A stretch of 64,000 bases of DNA, from contig NZ_JACHNC010000001.1 of NCBI RefSeq assembly GCF_014205215.1, forward strand, positions 10,040,501 to 10,104,500, read 5' to 3'. The stretch comes from Actinoplanes lobatus (lineage in GTDB: Bacteria > Actinomycetota > Actinomycetes > Mycobacteriales > Micromonosporaceae). Made by a program: the position numbers and the translations under genes. The notes beneath the pieces are model-generated. The model was not told the DNA's origin. It saw only the letters and a program-made list of their open reading frames with translations, and searched no databases. Below are positions 1 through 8,335 of this stretch, piece by piece. The first letter of the stretch is position 1; every line of letters begins with the position of its first letter.

Positions 1-1051
1 CGGCGGCGAGCAGCAGCTGGTCGGTGCGGTTCGCGGCGCCCGCGTCGACGACCGCGGTGGCCAGCGCGACCATGTCGTCGACCAGGCCGGGCGCCGGGGC
101 GGGAGTCCGCAGCAGCCGGTCCAGCGCCGGGAAGAGGTCGCCGCCGCCGGTGATCAGCTCACGCAGTTCGCGGCGCAGGGCCGTGGCGTCGTTCGGCGCC
201 GGCACGGGGGCCGGGACCCGGGAAGTGGTCCGGGTGGGACGCGGGGCGGGGCGCGGCCGGGGCACGGCCGGGGCGGACTGCACGAGTGGCACCGGGCGGT
301 CCAGCGGATCCTGGTCGGCGATCCGGTCCGCGCCGTAGAACGCGCCGTTGGTGCCGATCGGCACGACCATGTGCATGGCCGACTGTTCCTGGTGGATCTG
401 CTGGATGACCTTCATGGCCTCCATCCACCGGTTCATGATCTCGACGCTGGAGGTGCCCTTCGGCGTGGTGACGAAGATCCGCAGCGCGCCGGCCATCCGG
501 AGCAGGGGTCCGGTGATGTCGCGGGCCTGGTGGGGCGCGCCGGCCTCGTCGCGTACCCGCTCGAAACAGGCGACCGCCCGGTCCACGTCGGTCGTCGCGG
601 TCGCCGGCAGGCGGCCTTCGGTGATCATGCTGACGGCGCCCGGCTGTTGCAGGATCCCGGTCACCCGGCTCATGTACAGCTGCCCCTGGGTGAGCCGCAT
701 CGAGCTGCTGAGCACCGGCGACAGGCCGGGCGCCCGCAGGCCCTCCTCGATCTGCTGGAGCCCGATGTCGCGGTCCTCGGCGGGGCTGGCGTGCGCCAGG
801 TGGCGGGAGCCGTGCAGCCAGCCGCGCATCCCGGCCACGTTGCGGCGCATCGGGTCGGCGGCGTCGAAGTAGCCGTACGCCTCGTCGATCGCCGCGATGG
901 CCTGATCGAGCAGGATCCGCGACTCGGGTTTGCCCGGCCCGGCCTGCCAGTACGCGTCACTGAGCAGCTGTGTCAGGTCCAGCAGCGGCCGGGCGCGGGC
1001 GGGGCCCCTGAGCTTGCTCAGCCGGGCCCGCAGGGCGTCGATCTTGGACAA
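1..1051 (-). CDS. Partial helical-repeat protein, partner of CHAT protein
   Basis: The reading frame is open from a TTG start at 1051 to the window edge, so the C-terminus is missing. The 350 visible residues are mostly amphipathic helix (TPR-like appearance) followed by a Pro/Arg-rich linker near residues 245-275 and another helical part. The start follows an AGGAG-type site and lies 14 bp after the CHAT gene stop, so the two are cotranscribed. No family is recognised. Its helical character resembles the N-terminal part of the CHAT protein, and it may be a substrate, sensor or scaffold for that protease; this role is inference from position only. Confidence 0.6.
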   Translation of the reverse strand, partial: MSKIDALRARLSKLRGPARARPLLDLTQLLSDAYWQAGPGKPESRILLDQAIAAIDEAYGYFDAADPMRRNVAGMRGWLHGSRHLAHASPAEDRDIGLQQIEEGLRAPGLSPVLSSSMRLTQGQLYMSRVTGILQQPGAVSMITEGRLPATATTDVDRAVACFERVRDEAGAPHQARDITGPLLRMAGALRIFVTTPKGTSSVEIMNRWMEAMKVIQQIHQEQSAMHMVVPIGTNGAFYGADRIADQDPLDRPVPLVQSAPAVPRPRPAPRPTRTTSRVPAPVPAPNDATALRRELRELITGGGDLFPALDRLLRTPAPAPGLVDDMVALATAVVDAGAANRTDQLLLAA

Positions 1052-1065
1052 ACTCCGGTCTCCTC

Positions 1066-3693
1066 TCAACGACCGCCGTGCAGGAAGCCGGCCCATCCGG
1101 TGACGTCGGCCGGGTCGCCGTCGTCGAGCTGCGCGCTCAGCCGGGCGGGCATGGACTCGGGCACCTCACGGTCCGGGTCGAGCATCCACAGCTGGGCGCG
1201 GTGCAGCGCCTCCCAGACCGGCAGCCGTTCGGTCATCAGGTGATGGTGGAACATGAACATCAGCAGTGAGGTGCTGCTGTCCGGAATCGTCCACTGGGTG
1301 GACAGCACCGAACGGGCGCCGCCGGCCAGGAAGGCGGTGCCCAGGCTGTACGCCTCGTCGTAGTCGCGGGCGGCCATCCCGGAGCTGCACGCGGCCAGCA
1401 CGACCAGCCCGACCGCGCGTTCCGGCACCGCGGTCATCAGCTTCACCAGTTCCTCGGCGGCCAGCCGCTGTCCGGCCAGCATCAGGTAGGAGCCGCCGTC
1501 CGGGTCGGCGACGCCGTGGCAGGCCAGGTGCAGCATGGCCCCGGCGGCGCGGCCGGTGCTGGTCAGCCAGGCGCGTACCTGCTCCGGGGTGCCCTCGCCG
1601 GAAGGGCTGACGGCGCCGTCGTCGCCGGGCAGGCGGCCCAGGTAGCGGGCGCCGCGGTAGAGGACGTCGTGGATCGCGGACGCCTCGTCGCGGGCGCCGT
1701 GCAGGTCCACGGCGGCGGCGCCGGTGGCCGGGTCGGCGACGATCAGGCCGAGCCGGGACGGCGCGACCGGCGGCAGGGCGGCGCTGCGCAGCAGCATCCG
1801 CGCGGACGCGGCCTGGGAGAACGCCACCGTACGGATGGCCGGTTCGCCTCCCGCGCGGCAGGCCGCCTGCCACGGGATGAGCGCCAGTTCCCCCATCGGC
1901 ACGAGCGCCATCCGGGGCACCCGGTGGCCGGGTACGTGCGTCCAGGTCGGCAGCACGGTGTCGATGATCGGGCCCATGGCGGCCCGCCACGCCCAGTCGC
2001 GGACGATGTCGAGCCGGTCGGTCAGATCGTCGTCCTCCGGCACCAGGTCGCGGTTGCCGGCGCGGCCCACGGCGGCGCTGTCCCGGCTGCTCATGGTGGC
2101 CAGGTAGTCGTCCACCTCGGGGCTGTCGGCGGGTTTCAGGGCGGGCAGGCCGAGATAGGACAGCTCACCCTCGGCGGGCACCGCGACGGCCAGGCCCGGC
2201 CACACATCCGACGACGGGACCAGGTAGACCAGACCGTCGAGGTCCAGTTCGGACAGCGCGTCACGGATCTCGTCGATCTCCGGCGGGTCGAACAGGGCGC
2301 CACCCGGGGCGATGTCGGCCAGCACGCCGAACACCCGGCGGCGCAGGCCCGGCGACGGCCCGTCCGCGTCGATCGCCCGCTGCCAGCCGGCGGCCAGGTC
2401 GTCACGGCCGGCGGCCCGCAGCAGCTCCGGCACCGAGCGCATCTCGGTCGCCGCGTAGAGGGCCAGGCCACGGCCCGCGTCCAGGGCACGGACCGCCCCG
2501 GCGACGTCGTGGACGCGCAGGCAGCCGCGGGCGGCGGAGACGGCCGCGTCCCCGGCCTCCCGCGCGACGGCGGCGGCTCCGGCCGCGTCCGGCTGCATCA
2601 GGACCCGCCAGACATGGGTACGCAGGGAGACCACCGAGTCCAGGTAGGAGTCCTGTTCGGCGCCCATCCGCTGGCGTACCAGGGACAGGCCCTCGTGGAC
2701 GATCTCCCAGCCCCGGTCCTGCGGGCCGCTGAGCAGCCCCTGCGCCTCCACCAGCAGCCGCTCCGCCTCCGGCAGGTCACCGATGTCGTTGGTGGTCTCG
2801 GCCCGCCGGGCGAGGGCTCCGGCCAGCCCGGTCAGGTGCATGATCCGCTGGTGGGGGTTGTCCGGGCTGGCGGCGAGGGCGGCCCGCAGCCGGTCCACCG
2901 CCCGGTCCAGGTCCTCGGCGGTGGCGTCCTCCGCGGAGAGCGGGCCGATGACCGAGGCGGCGAGGTGGAGCGCGTCCGCGCCGCCGCCGGACGAGGGGAT
3001 CGCGTCCAGGTTGCCGCCGATGACCTGGCGGATCTGGTCGGCGGTCGATTCGATCATCGAGCGGGCCGCCGAGTCGGGCAGCCGGGTGGCGACCTCGCGC
3101 AGCCGTTCGAGCCGGGTGTCGAGGTCGGTGTGCGGGTCGTTCATCAGCGCCTGGGAGATGTCGATGGCCTCACCGAGGGCGACGGCCTCGGGCTGGCCGG
3201 AGCCCTCGGCGAGCTTGCGGAACCGTTGCCACGCCTCGCTCTGGAACGGGTCGTCGCCGTCGGTCACCGCGTGGTACATGGAGACGGCGAGGCGGGCGCG
3301 CTCCAGTTGGATCCGGCCCATCCGGTCGCCGTCGGTGATCGCGGCGGCCAGTTCGTCGAGCTCCTCCAGAGCGTCCGCGGTGTTCGGCAGGTCGTAGCGC
3401 ATGGCGGCCATGGCGAGGGCGGCGGACCGGCCCAGCGCCCGGGTCCGCGGCCAGGACGGCCCGGCCGGCGGGTCGCCGTCGCCGATCGCGATCAGGGCCT
3501 CCAACGGCTCCCGGTCGCCGAAGAGCTGGCTCTCCTCGTCGGCCACCAGCCGGTCGATCAGCCCGGCGGCGAGAGCACCACGGTACGGTCCGCCGGCCGG
3601 CACCGATCGCAGCGCACCCACCGCGTCGGCGATCGGGGCGTGCCCGGCCAGCGCGGCGGCGATCACGGCGTACCGCTCGGCGTCCTCGTCCAT
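1066..3693 (-). CDS. CHAT-domain (caspase-like) protease with helical N-terminus
   Basis: The 875-residue protein has a helical-repeat N-terminal two-thirds and a C-terminal CHAT domain (caspase HetF-associated with TPR). The expected dyad is intact: His in LACHG near residue 726 and Cys in LAACSSG near residue 769, followed by the typical GTAFLAGGARSV segment. CHAT proteins act as caspase-like peptidases in bacterial conflict and cell-death systems. The ATG at 3693 is chosen because it follows GAGGAGG at good spacing; the longer frame upstream runs through the palindrome. It is transcribed divergently from the vWA/PIN-FHA operon, with the palindrome at 3713-3753 between them, so the two operons are probably co-regulated. 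Confidence 0.85.
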   Translation of the reverse strand: MDEDAERYAVIAAALAGHAPIADAVGALRSVPAGGPYRGALAAGLIDRLVADEESQLFGDREPLEALIAIGDGDPPAGPSWPRTRALGRSAALAMAAMRYDLPNTADALEELDELAAAITDGDRMGRIQLERARLAVSMYHAVTDGDDPFQSEAWQRFRKLAEGSGQPEAVALGEAIDISQALMNDPHTDLDTRLERLREVATRLPDSAARSMIESTADQIRQVIGGNLDAIPSSGGGADALHLAASVIGPLSAEDATAEDLDRAVDRLRAALAASPDNPHQRIMHLTGLAGALARRAETTNDIGDLPEAERLLVEAQGLLSGPQDRGWEIVHEGLSLVRQRMGAEQDSYLDSVVSLRTHVWRVLMQPDAAGAAAVAREAGDAAVSAARGCLRVHDVAGAVRALDAGRGLALYAATEMRSVPELLRAAGRDDLAAGWQRAIDADGPSPGLRRRVFGVLADIAPGGALFDPPEIDEIRDALSELDLDGLVYLVPSSDVWPGLAVAVPAEGELSYLGLPALKPADSPEVDDYLATMSSRDSAAVGRAGNRDLVPEDDDLTDRLDIVRDWAWRAAMGPIIDTVLPTWTHVPGHRVPRMALVPMGELALIPWQAACRAGGEPAIRTVAFSQAASARMLLRSAALPPVAPSRLGLIVADPATGAAAVDLHGARDEASAIHDVLYRGARYLGRLPGDDGAVSPSGEGTPEQVRAWLTSTGRAAGAMLHLACHGVADPDGGSYLMLAGQRLAAEELVKLMTAVPERAVGLVVLAACSSGMAARDYDEAYSLGTAFLAGGARSVLSTQWTIPDSSTSLLMFMFHHHLMTERLPVWEALHRAQLWMLDPDREVPESMPARLSAQLDDGDPADVTGWAGFLHGGR

Positions 3694-3712
3694 CCCCTGC
3701 CTCCTCTCGCAT

Positions 3713-3753
3713 CGGTATCTGACGGACAGGCGGGCGCTGTCCGTCAGATACCG
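3713..3753. promoter_or_regulatory. Palindromic operator in divergent promoter (CHAT / vWA)
   Basis: Two 17-bp arms (3713-3729 and 3737-3753) are perfectly complementary around a 7-bp spacer; the core of the left arm is GGTATCTGACGGACAG. The same core, with a 2-bp spacer, forms the palindrome at 18678-18725. The site lies between start codons at 3693 and 3783, so a protein bound here could control both directions. The binding protein is unknown. Confidence 0.8.
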
Positions 3754-3782
3754 GGTGAGATCACCCGCCCGGAAAGGTGACA

Positions 3783-4448
3783 ATGGAGCCCCGGTTCGTC
3801 ACGTTGCTGCTGGACACGTCCGATTCGATGCGCACCACCGAGACCGGTGGGGTGCCGGCCGTCGTGGCGCTGAACCGGCAGCTCGCCGCATGGCTGCCGG
3901 CCGTGCGGGCGGAGGGCGCCGGTGCGCTGCGGGGCGTCGAGTTCGCGGTTCTGACGTTCGGGCTGGGCGGTGTCCTGGTGGTCTCCGGCGACGGCACGCC
4001 GTCGGCCGCGGCCGGTGGCGCGTTCGTGCCGGCGGCCCGGCTGGAGATCCCGGAGCTGACGGCGGGCGGGGCCACGCCCATGGTGGCCGCCATCGACCTG
4101 GCACTGCACCTGCTGGAGGAGCGGCGGGCGCTGGCGCCGGGCCCGGCCGCGTCCCGGATCATCCTGGTCGGTGACGGCGCGCCGACCGATTTCGAGGGCA
4201 ACCCGAGCGACGAGTGGCGGCCACTGGCGCTGCGGCTCGCGCGGGCCCGCGAGCACCGGCGTACCCAGATCTTCGCGTTCGGCCTGCCCGGTGCCGACGA
4301 CACGGTGATGCGGGCGCTGGCCACCGACGACGGCTGTTTCGAACTGCCCGGCCTGGACCTGGCCGGGCTGCTCGGCGCGGTGCTCGCGGCGAGCGCCGAG
4401 GAGACCGACTTCAGCGAGGTCCGCCGCTTTCTCTCCACCCATCCCTGA
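3783..4448 (+). CDS. TerY-like vWA domain protein
   Basis: The 221-residue protein is essentially one von Willebrand factor A domain. MIDAS elements are visible: DTSDSM near residues 11-16, the Thr in GGATPM near residue 100, and the Asp in GDGAPTD near residue 130. TerY-type vWA proteins bind metal and act as assembly platforms with kinases and phosphatases in tellurite-resistance-like and conflict systems. The ATG at 3783 has a GGAAAGG site upstream. It is the first gene of a six-gene plus-strand operon. No transmembrane segment is seen, so it is probably cytoplasmic. Confidence 0.85.
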   Translation: MEPRFVTLLLDTSDSMRTTETGGVPAVVALNRQLAAWLPAVRAEGAGALRGVEFAVLTFGLGGVLVVSGDGTPSAAAGGAFVPAARLEIPELTAGGATPMVAAIDLALHLLEERRALAPGPAASRIILVGDGAPTDFEGNPSDEWRPLALRLARAREHRRTQIFAFGLPGADDTVMRALATDDGCFELPGLDLAGLLGAVLAASAEETDFSEVRRFLSTHP

Positions 4449-4462
4449 TCATCGGAGCGCTT

Positions 4463-5653
4463 ATGTCGAAATTCTTGGAAACCGAAACGGGTAGCCGATG
4501 CAGACCCAAGTTTCCGGCCGAACGTGTCATCCAAGAATGCGCCGCCGCCGAGTACGTTTCGGCGATGCCCTCCCCTGCCGCGACGGTCGACGTGTCCAAT
4601 GTCTGCTGGTCAACGGAATTGCCGTCGACAAACGGCCATCCGGATCTCGATCGGGTGATACGCCTGGCCAGCGCATGGCGCGAGCGCTATGGTGCGGACG
4701 CGGAAATGGCATTCGTGGCCGACACATCGTTACGCGATCGCCTTCCGGAGGCCGACCAGGAACGCTGGCCCGCCCTGGTGACGGAGTGGGGTGTCATCGA
4801 GGCCGCGGTGGCCGACGAGGTCATTCTTCCGATGGCTCGCGACAACCCGAAAATGATGGTTCTCAGCCGCGACAATTTCATCGATCATCGGCGCGAGCAC
4901 CCGTGGATCGAAGATCACCCGGAACGCTTTCTCGCCTGGCAGATGAACGGCGACTCGATCGCATTCGTGCCGTCCGGCGTCAAGCCGGAGCCGCTCCAGC
5001 GAGTCTCCCGGGAGAAGGAGGACAAGCTCGTCCACGCGGCCGGGCTGGCCAGGTCGGTGCTGCGGACCCGGTGGTCCTGCGGCGACCCGTACTGCACGGC
5101 GGCGATGACCCGGCAGGGCGAGCTGCTGTTGTGGCCGGTCGCCGACACCGAAGGACGGGCTCGCTGCCCGTTCTGCGAGGGCCTGCTGGCCGCGATCGGG
5201 CCACGGGAGCAGACGAAGCAGCTCGTGCTGTGCGACATGGCCGGCGCCGAACTGCTGCGATTCCCCATCGAGGCGGGTGTGGACGTGGTCATCGGCCGGG
5301 GACGCGCCATCTTCGGCGTCGGCATCGACTCGCTGCCCTCGCCTCCGGAGCGTCATGGCCGGATCAGTCGCCAGCACCTGCTCCTGCGGTTGCGGCCGGA
5401 CGGCTGCGTCACAGCCGTCGACCTCGGCTCGGCCAACGGCACGCGGATTCATCGCGCCGGCGCCCCGCCGGGCGACGGCGCCCGGCTCGAACCGCACACG
5501 GCCGTCACGCTCGGCGGGCACGACCTGCTTTCCCTGGCCCGGTCCGTCCGGGTCTACGTGTCCGGCCAGAGGTATCCCGTCGGCGACGACCGAACCTGGT
5601 CCGGCCGATCCGAACCGCCCAGGACCGAAATCGAGAGCGAAGGAACGACCTGA
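4463..5653 (+). CDS. PIN-like RNase / zinc ribbon / FHA fusion protein
   Basis: The 396-residue protein appears to have three parts. Residues about 38-165 look like a PIN/NYN-type nuclease fold, with acidic residues in VDVSNVC, FVADTS, VADEV and LSRDNF suitably placed for metal binding. Next is a zinc ribbon (CGDPYC near 206, CPFC near 234). Residues about 270-355 form an FHA domain with VIGRGR, GRISRQH and the SANGT motif, which binds phosphothreonine. The ATG at 4463 follows CGGAG. The gene sits beside kinases in the island, so phosphorylation could recruit this predicted RNase. The FHA call is firm; the nuclease call is inference from motif pattern. Confidence 0.7.
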   Translation: MSKFLETETGSRCRPKFPAERVIQECAAAEYVSAMPSPAATVDVSNVCWSTELPSTNGHPDLDRVIRLASAWRERYGADAEMAFVADTSLRDRLPEADQERWPALVTEWGVIEAAVADEVILPMARDNPKMMVLSRDNFIDHRREHPWIEDHPERFLAWQMNGDSIAFVPSGVKPEPLQRVSREKEDKLVHAAGLARSVLRTRWSCGDPYCTAAMTRQGELLLWPVADTEGRARCPFCEGLLAAIGPREQTKQLVLCDMAGAELLRFPIEAGVDVVIGRGRAIFGVGIDSLPSPPERHGRISRQHLLLRLRPDGCVTAVDLGSANGTRIHRAGAPPGDGARLEPHTAVTLGGHDLLSLARSVRVYVSGQRYPVGDDRTWSGRSEPPRTEIESEGTT

Positions 5654-5654
5654 C

Positions 5655-6992
5655 GTGCTCGTAGGTGTGACCCGGATCGGCGCGTTGCGCCAGCACGTGG
5701 CAAAGGGTTTCGTCGTCGTCGACGGCCACCTGCCCGCCACCGGCCGGCGCGGGACCGTGTTCAACCAGGGTGGCGGCGAACGCGTCGCCGGCAAGCCCGC
5801 GCTGTGGTACGCCGAACCGGCGCCGCGCTGGCTCGGCAGCCCGGCCGCCCGTGCCGAGTGGGCCGGCGCCATCGCGGCGGATCTCGCCGAAACCGTGGCG
5901 GCGGCCCACGTATCGCTCCTGCCGGCCTCGGTCGCCGCCGAGGTTGACGGACGGCAGGTCGTCGGACCACCCGGCGACGATCGGCATGTCATCGAGGTCG
6001 CCTCGGCGGTGGAGCAGGAGGTGCTGTGCAACCTGCTGCGGGAGCACGTGCCGTTGCTGATCGCGCTGACCGGGCGGGCCGATCCGGAGGGCTCCGGCAC
6101 CGGGGGCTCCCATCGGCTCGGCATGTCACGGCAGCACGTCGCGACCCGCTACCTCGCCTCCGCCTCGACGACCCACCTCGCGCGTGTCGAGGCGGAGCTG
6201 CGGCGTACCGACGGCGTGGCGCAACTGGAACGGATGGACGTCCACCCGGCCACCCTCCCCGACGGGACGCCTGCCGTGGTGCTGCGCTGCATCGACGCCG
6301 CCGCCAGTGTCTCGACGACGACGGCCTGGGCCCTGTTGGTCGCCGCCTTCGGATTGCGGGCCCGCCGGCTGGTGCGGGACGGGCGGCGACTGCGGAACCT
6401 GCCACAGCAGATCCTCGAGGAGAACCGTGCCCGGGCGGTCGCCCGCGGGCTGCGTGCCCGGCTGACGGTCGAGGAGCCGGCCGCCCGGGGCGAGCAGCCG
6501 AAACTCGTCGAGTGCAGCGCGCGGGACCTGTTACGGACGCTGATCGTCGACACCCTGTCGGTGGAGCTCGACAACCTGGGGGCGACCCCGCAGGAACTCT
6601 TCCCGATCGCGGCGGCGCTGGACCTGCCGCAGCTCGGGTTGTCCGGCTGCGTCAGTGACGACACGCTGTTGCGTGGCTGGGCGCGGCAGCACCGGTCCGG
6701 GTTCGCGGCCATCGCGGGCAACGTCCTGCTGGACGCCGCCCCGGGCGGGCCGTGTCTCGCGGCGGCGAATCAGATCGCGCCGGGCCGCACGCACCTGGTG
6801 CTCGGCGAGTGGGCGGCGATCGTGGCGGCGCGCAAGGGCGCCGAGCCTCCTCGCAGGCCGTCCGCGGGGCGCGGCCCGGCGCAGCAGTCCGGCCGGGACC
6901 GGCCGCCACGGCAGCGCTCCGAGCCCCGAGGGCGGAGCGGGCAGCGCGGTGGCGGACAGCATCAACGGCCGCACAAGGGAGAACAGTCATGA
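5655..6992 (+). CDS. Uncharacterised conflict-operon protein
   Basis: No family is recognised in this 445-residue protein. It begins with GTG one base after the preceding stop, and its own stop overlaps the next ATG as ATGA, so it is translationally coupled on both sides. The body is mixed alpha/beta with no membrane segments; the last 60 residues are basic and rich in Gly, Arg, Gln and Pro (repeated RGQRGGG/RPP-type runs) and are probably disordered and may bind nucleic acid. A conserved-looking core around residues 155-185 (MSRQHVATRYL, ASASTTHLARVEAEL) is a good seed for a profile search. It lies between a PIN/FHA protein and a zinc/KH protein, suggesting an RNA-related role, which is inference. 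Confidence 0.6.
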   Translation: MLVGVTRIGALRQHVAKGFVVVDGHLPATGRRGTVFNQGGGERVAGKPALWYAEPAPRWLGSPAARAEWAGAIAADLAETVAAAHVSLLPASVAAEVDGRQVVGPPGDDRHVIEVASAVEQEVLCNLLREHVPLLIALTGRADPEGSGTGGSHRLGMSRQHVATRYLASASTTHLARVEAELRRTDGVAQLERMDVHPATLPDGTPAVVLRCIDAAASVSTTTAWALLVAAFGLRARRLVRDGRRLRNLPQQILEENRARAVARGLRARLTVEEPAARGEQPKLVECSARDLLRTLIVDTLSVELDNLGATPQELFPIAAALDLPQLGLSGCVSDDTLLRGWARQHRSGFAAIAGNVLLDAAPGGPCLAAANQIAPGRTHLVLGEWAAIVAARKGAEPPRRPSAGRGPAQQSGRDRPPRQRSEPRGRSGQRGGGQHQRPHKGEQS

Positions 6993-8335
6993 CCACCGTC
7001 GCGGCGCCGGTCGCCGACATGCAGATCCTTCTCGACGTGCGCGAGTGGCCCGACGGGCTGCACGACCAGGACAGGATCGTCGAACTGTGGGCCATGATCG
7101 AGCCCGTGCTGCACGGGCGCGACCTGACGAGGCGGCCGCGATACACCCTCGGGCACCCGAACGGCGACGTGCACATCGCCCTCGCCCGGCTCGCACCCGG
7201 CGCCGATCCGATCGTCGGGCCGTCCACGACGTTCCAGATCGTCGGCATGCTGGAACCCGCCAAAGTCAGGTACCGCTGCCAGGGCTGCACCGCCGAGGGA
7301 CGCGAGCGCTACGGCTCGTTCACCTGCCGGGAGTGCGGCACCGAGGCGCTCGACAAGCGCCTGTGCGACGTGCACGCCAGAATCCTCGACGGCGCGCTGA
7401 TCGCGACCTGCACGGACCACGAGCCCACCTGCGTCGAATGCGGCGCGACGGCGACGTTCCGGTGCGCCGGCGGCCGGTGCCAGCGGCAGAGGGCACACTG
7501 CGACAGGCATCGGCGAGCCCATCCGAGCGGCCCGGACCTCAGCTACTGCCCGTCCTGCTACGACGCCCAGTTCCCGGCCTGCGAACACCGCGGCTGCGCC
7601 AACATGGGCAAGGCCCGCTGTGAGGTCACCGAAGCGGGCCTGACACCGTGCGGCGTGAAGATGTGCGCCCAGCACCTGCGCCGGTGGCAGGTCTTCGGCG
7701 GCGAGGGACTCGGCCTCGCGCTGTGCGGCCGGCATCACCGGGAGCTGCCCGCCTACGCGCCACCCGTGCTGATCCGCCAGATCGTCGCGGGAGCGTATTT
7801 GCGGTCCAAGCGCCGCCGCGACGCCGAACCGCTGCCGAGCCTGCGCGGCTTCGGCCACAGCCTGCGGCGGGCCGGCCACACCGAACCGGCCCTGGACTTC
7901 CGCTGGATCCTGAGCACGATCGACGCCGCCCAGCAGGAGCTCGCCGGAGCGGGCGGACGGGATGCCGACGGCCTGCGCACACTGATCCAGCGCCGGCGCC
8001 GCCGGTGGGACGAAGAGATCAAACTGATCGCCGAGGGCAACGACCGGGGCGCGGAGCTCGTCGAACGGCTGAAGGTTCTGGTCCGGCACGCGATCCCGGA
8101 GCACGGCGACGCCATCGCCGCGAACCTCACTCTCGCCGACTACAACCGGCCCCGCCGGCAGCGCGACGGTGATCGGCCGGGCCTGCTGTTCGTCCGGGTG
8201 CCGGAGGCGTACCGGGGCCTGTTCATCGGCCGGCAGGGCACGCTCATCCGGTACTTCTCCGACCAGCTGTCGCAGGGCGAACAGGGCGGCGTCCGCGTAC
8301 AGATCGAGAGCGACAAGCGAGGGAGTCGGCGATGA
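6989..8335 (+). CDS. Multi-zinc-finger protein with C-terminal KH domain
   Basis: The 448-residue protein holds a Cys/His-rich centre (residues about 90-250) with many CxxC and CxxH pairs such as CQGC, CREC, CVEC and CPSC, consistent with several zinc ribbons or treble clefs. Near residues 405-430 the segment VPEAYRGLFIGRQGTLIRYF carries the I-G-x-x-G-x-x-I signature of a KH RNA-binding domain. An Arg-rich helical stretch separates the two. The start overlaps the previous stop (ATGA) and the stop overlaps the next start (ATGA). The protein is predicted to bind RNA and could act as the target-recognition part of the operon; that role is inference. Confidence 0.7.
   Translation: MTTVAAPVADMQILLDVREWPDGLHDQDRIVELWAMIEPVLHGRDLTRRPRYTLGHPNGDVHIALARLAPGADPIVGPSTTFQIVGMLEPAKVRYRCQGCTAEGRERYGSFTCRECGTEALDKRLCDVHARILDGALIATCTDHEPTCVECGATATFRCAGGRCQRQRAHCDRHRRAHPSGPDLSYCPSCYDAQFPACEHRGCANMGKARCEVTEAGLTPCGVKMCAQHLRRWQVFGGEGLGLALCGRHHRELPAYAPPVLIRQIVAGAYLRSKRRRDAEPLPSLRGFGHSLRRAGHTEPALDFRWILSTIDAAQQELAGAGGRDADGLRTLIQRRRRRWDEEIKLIAEGNDRGAELVERLKVLVRHAIPEHGDAIAANLTLADYNRPRRQRDGDRPGLLFVRVPEAYRGLFIGRQGTLIRYFSDQLSQGEQGGVRVQIESDKRGSRR

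Noticed and set aside
1516..3780. Long plus-strand frame opposite the CHAT gene
   Set aside because: The translation is Gly/Arg/Gln/His-biased with no motif, and the minus-strand CHAT frame has intact catalytic motifs.
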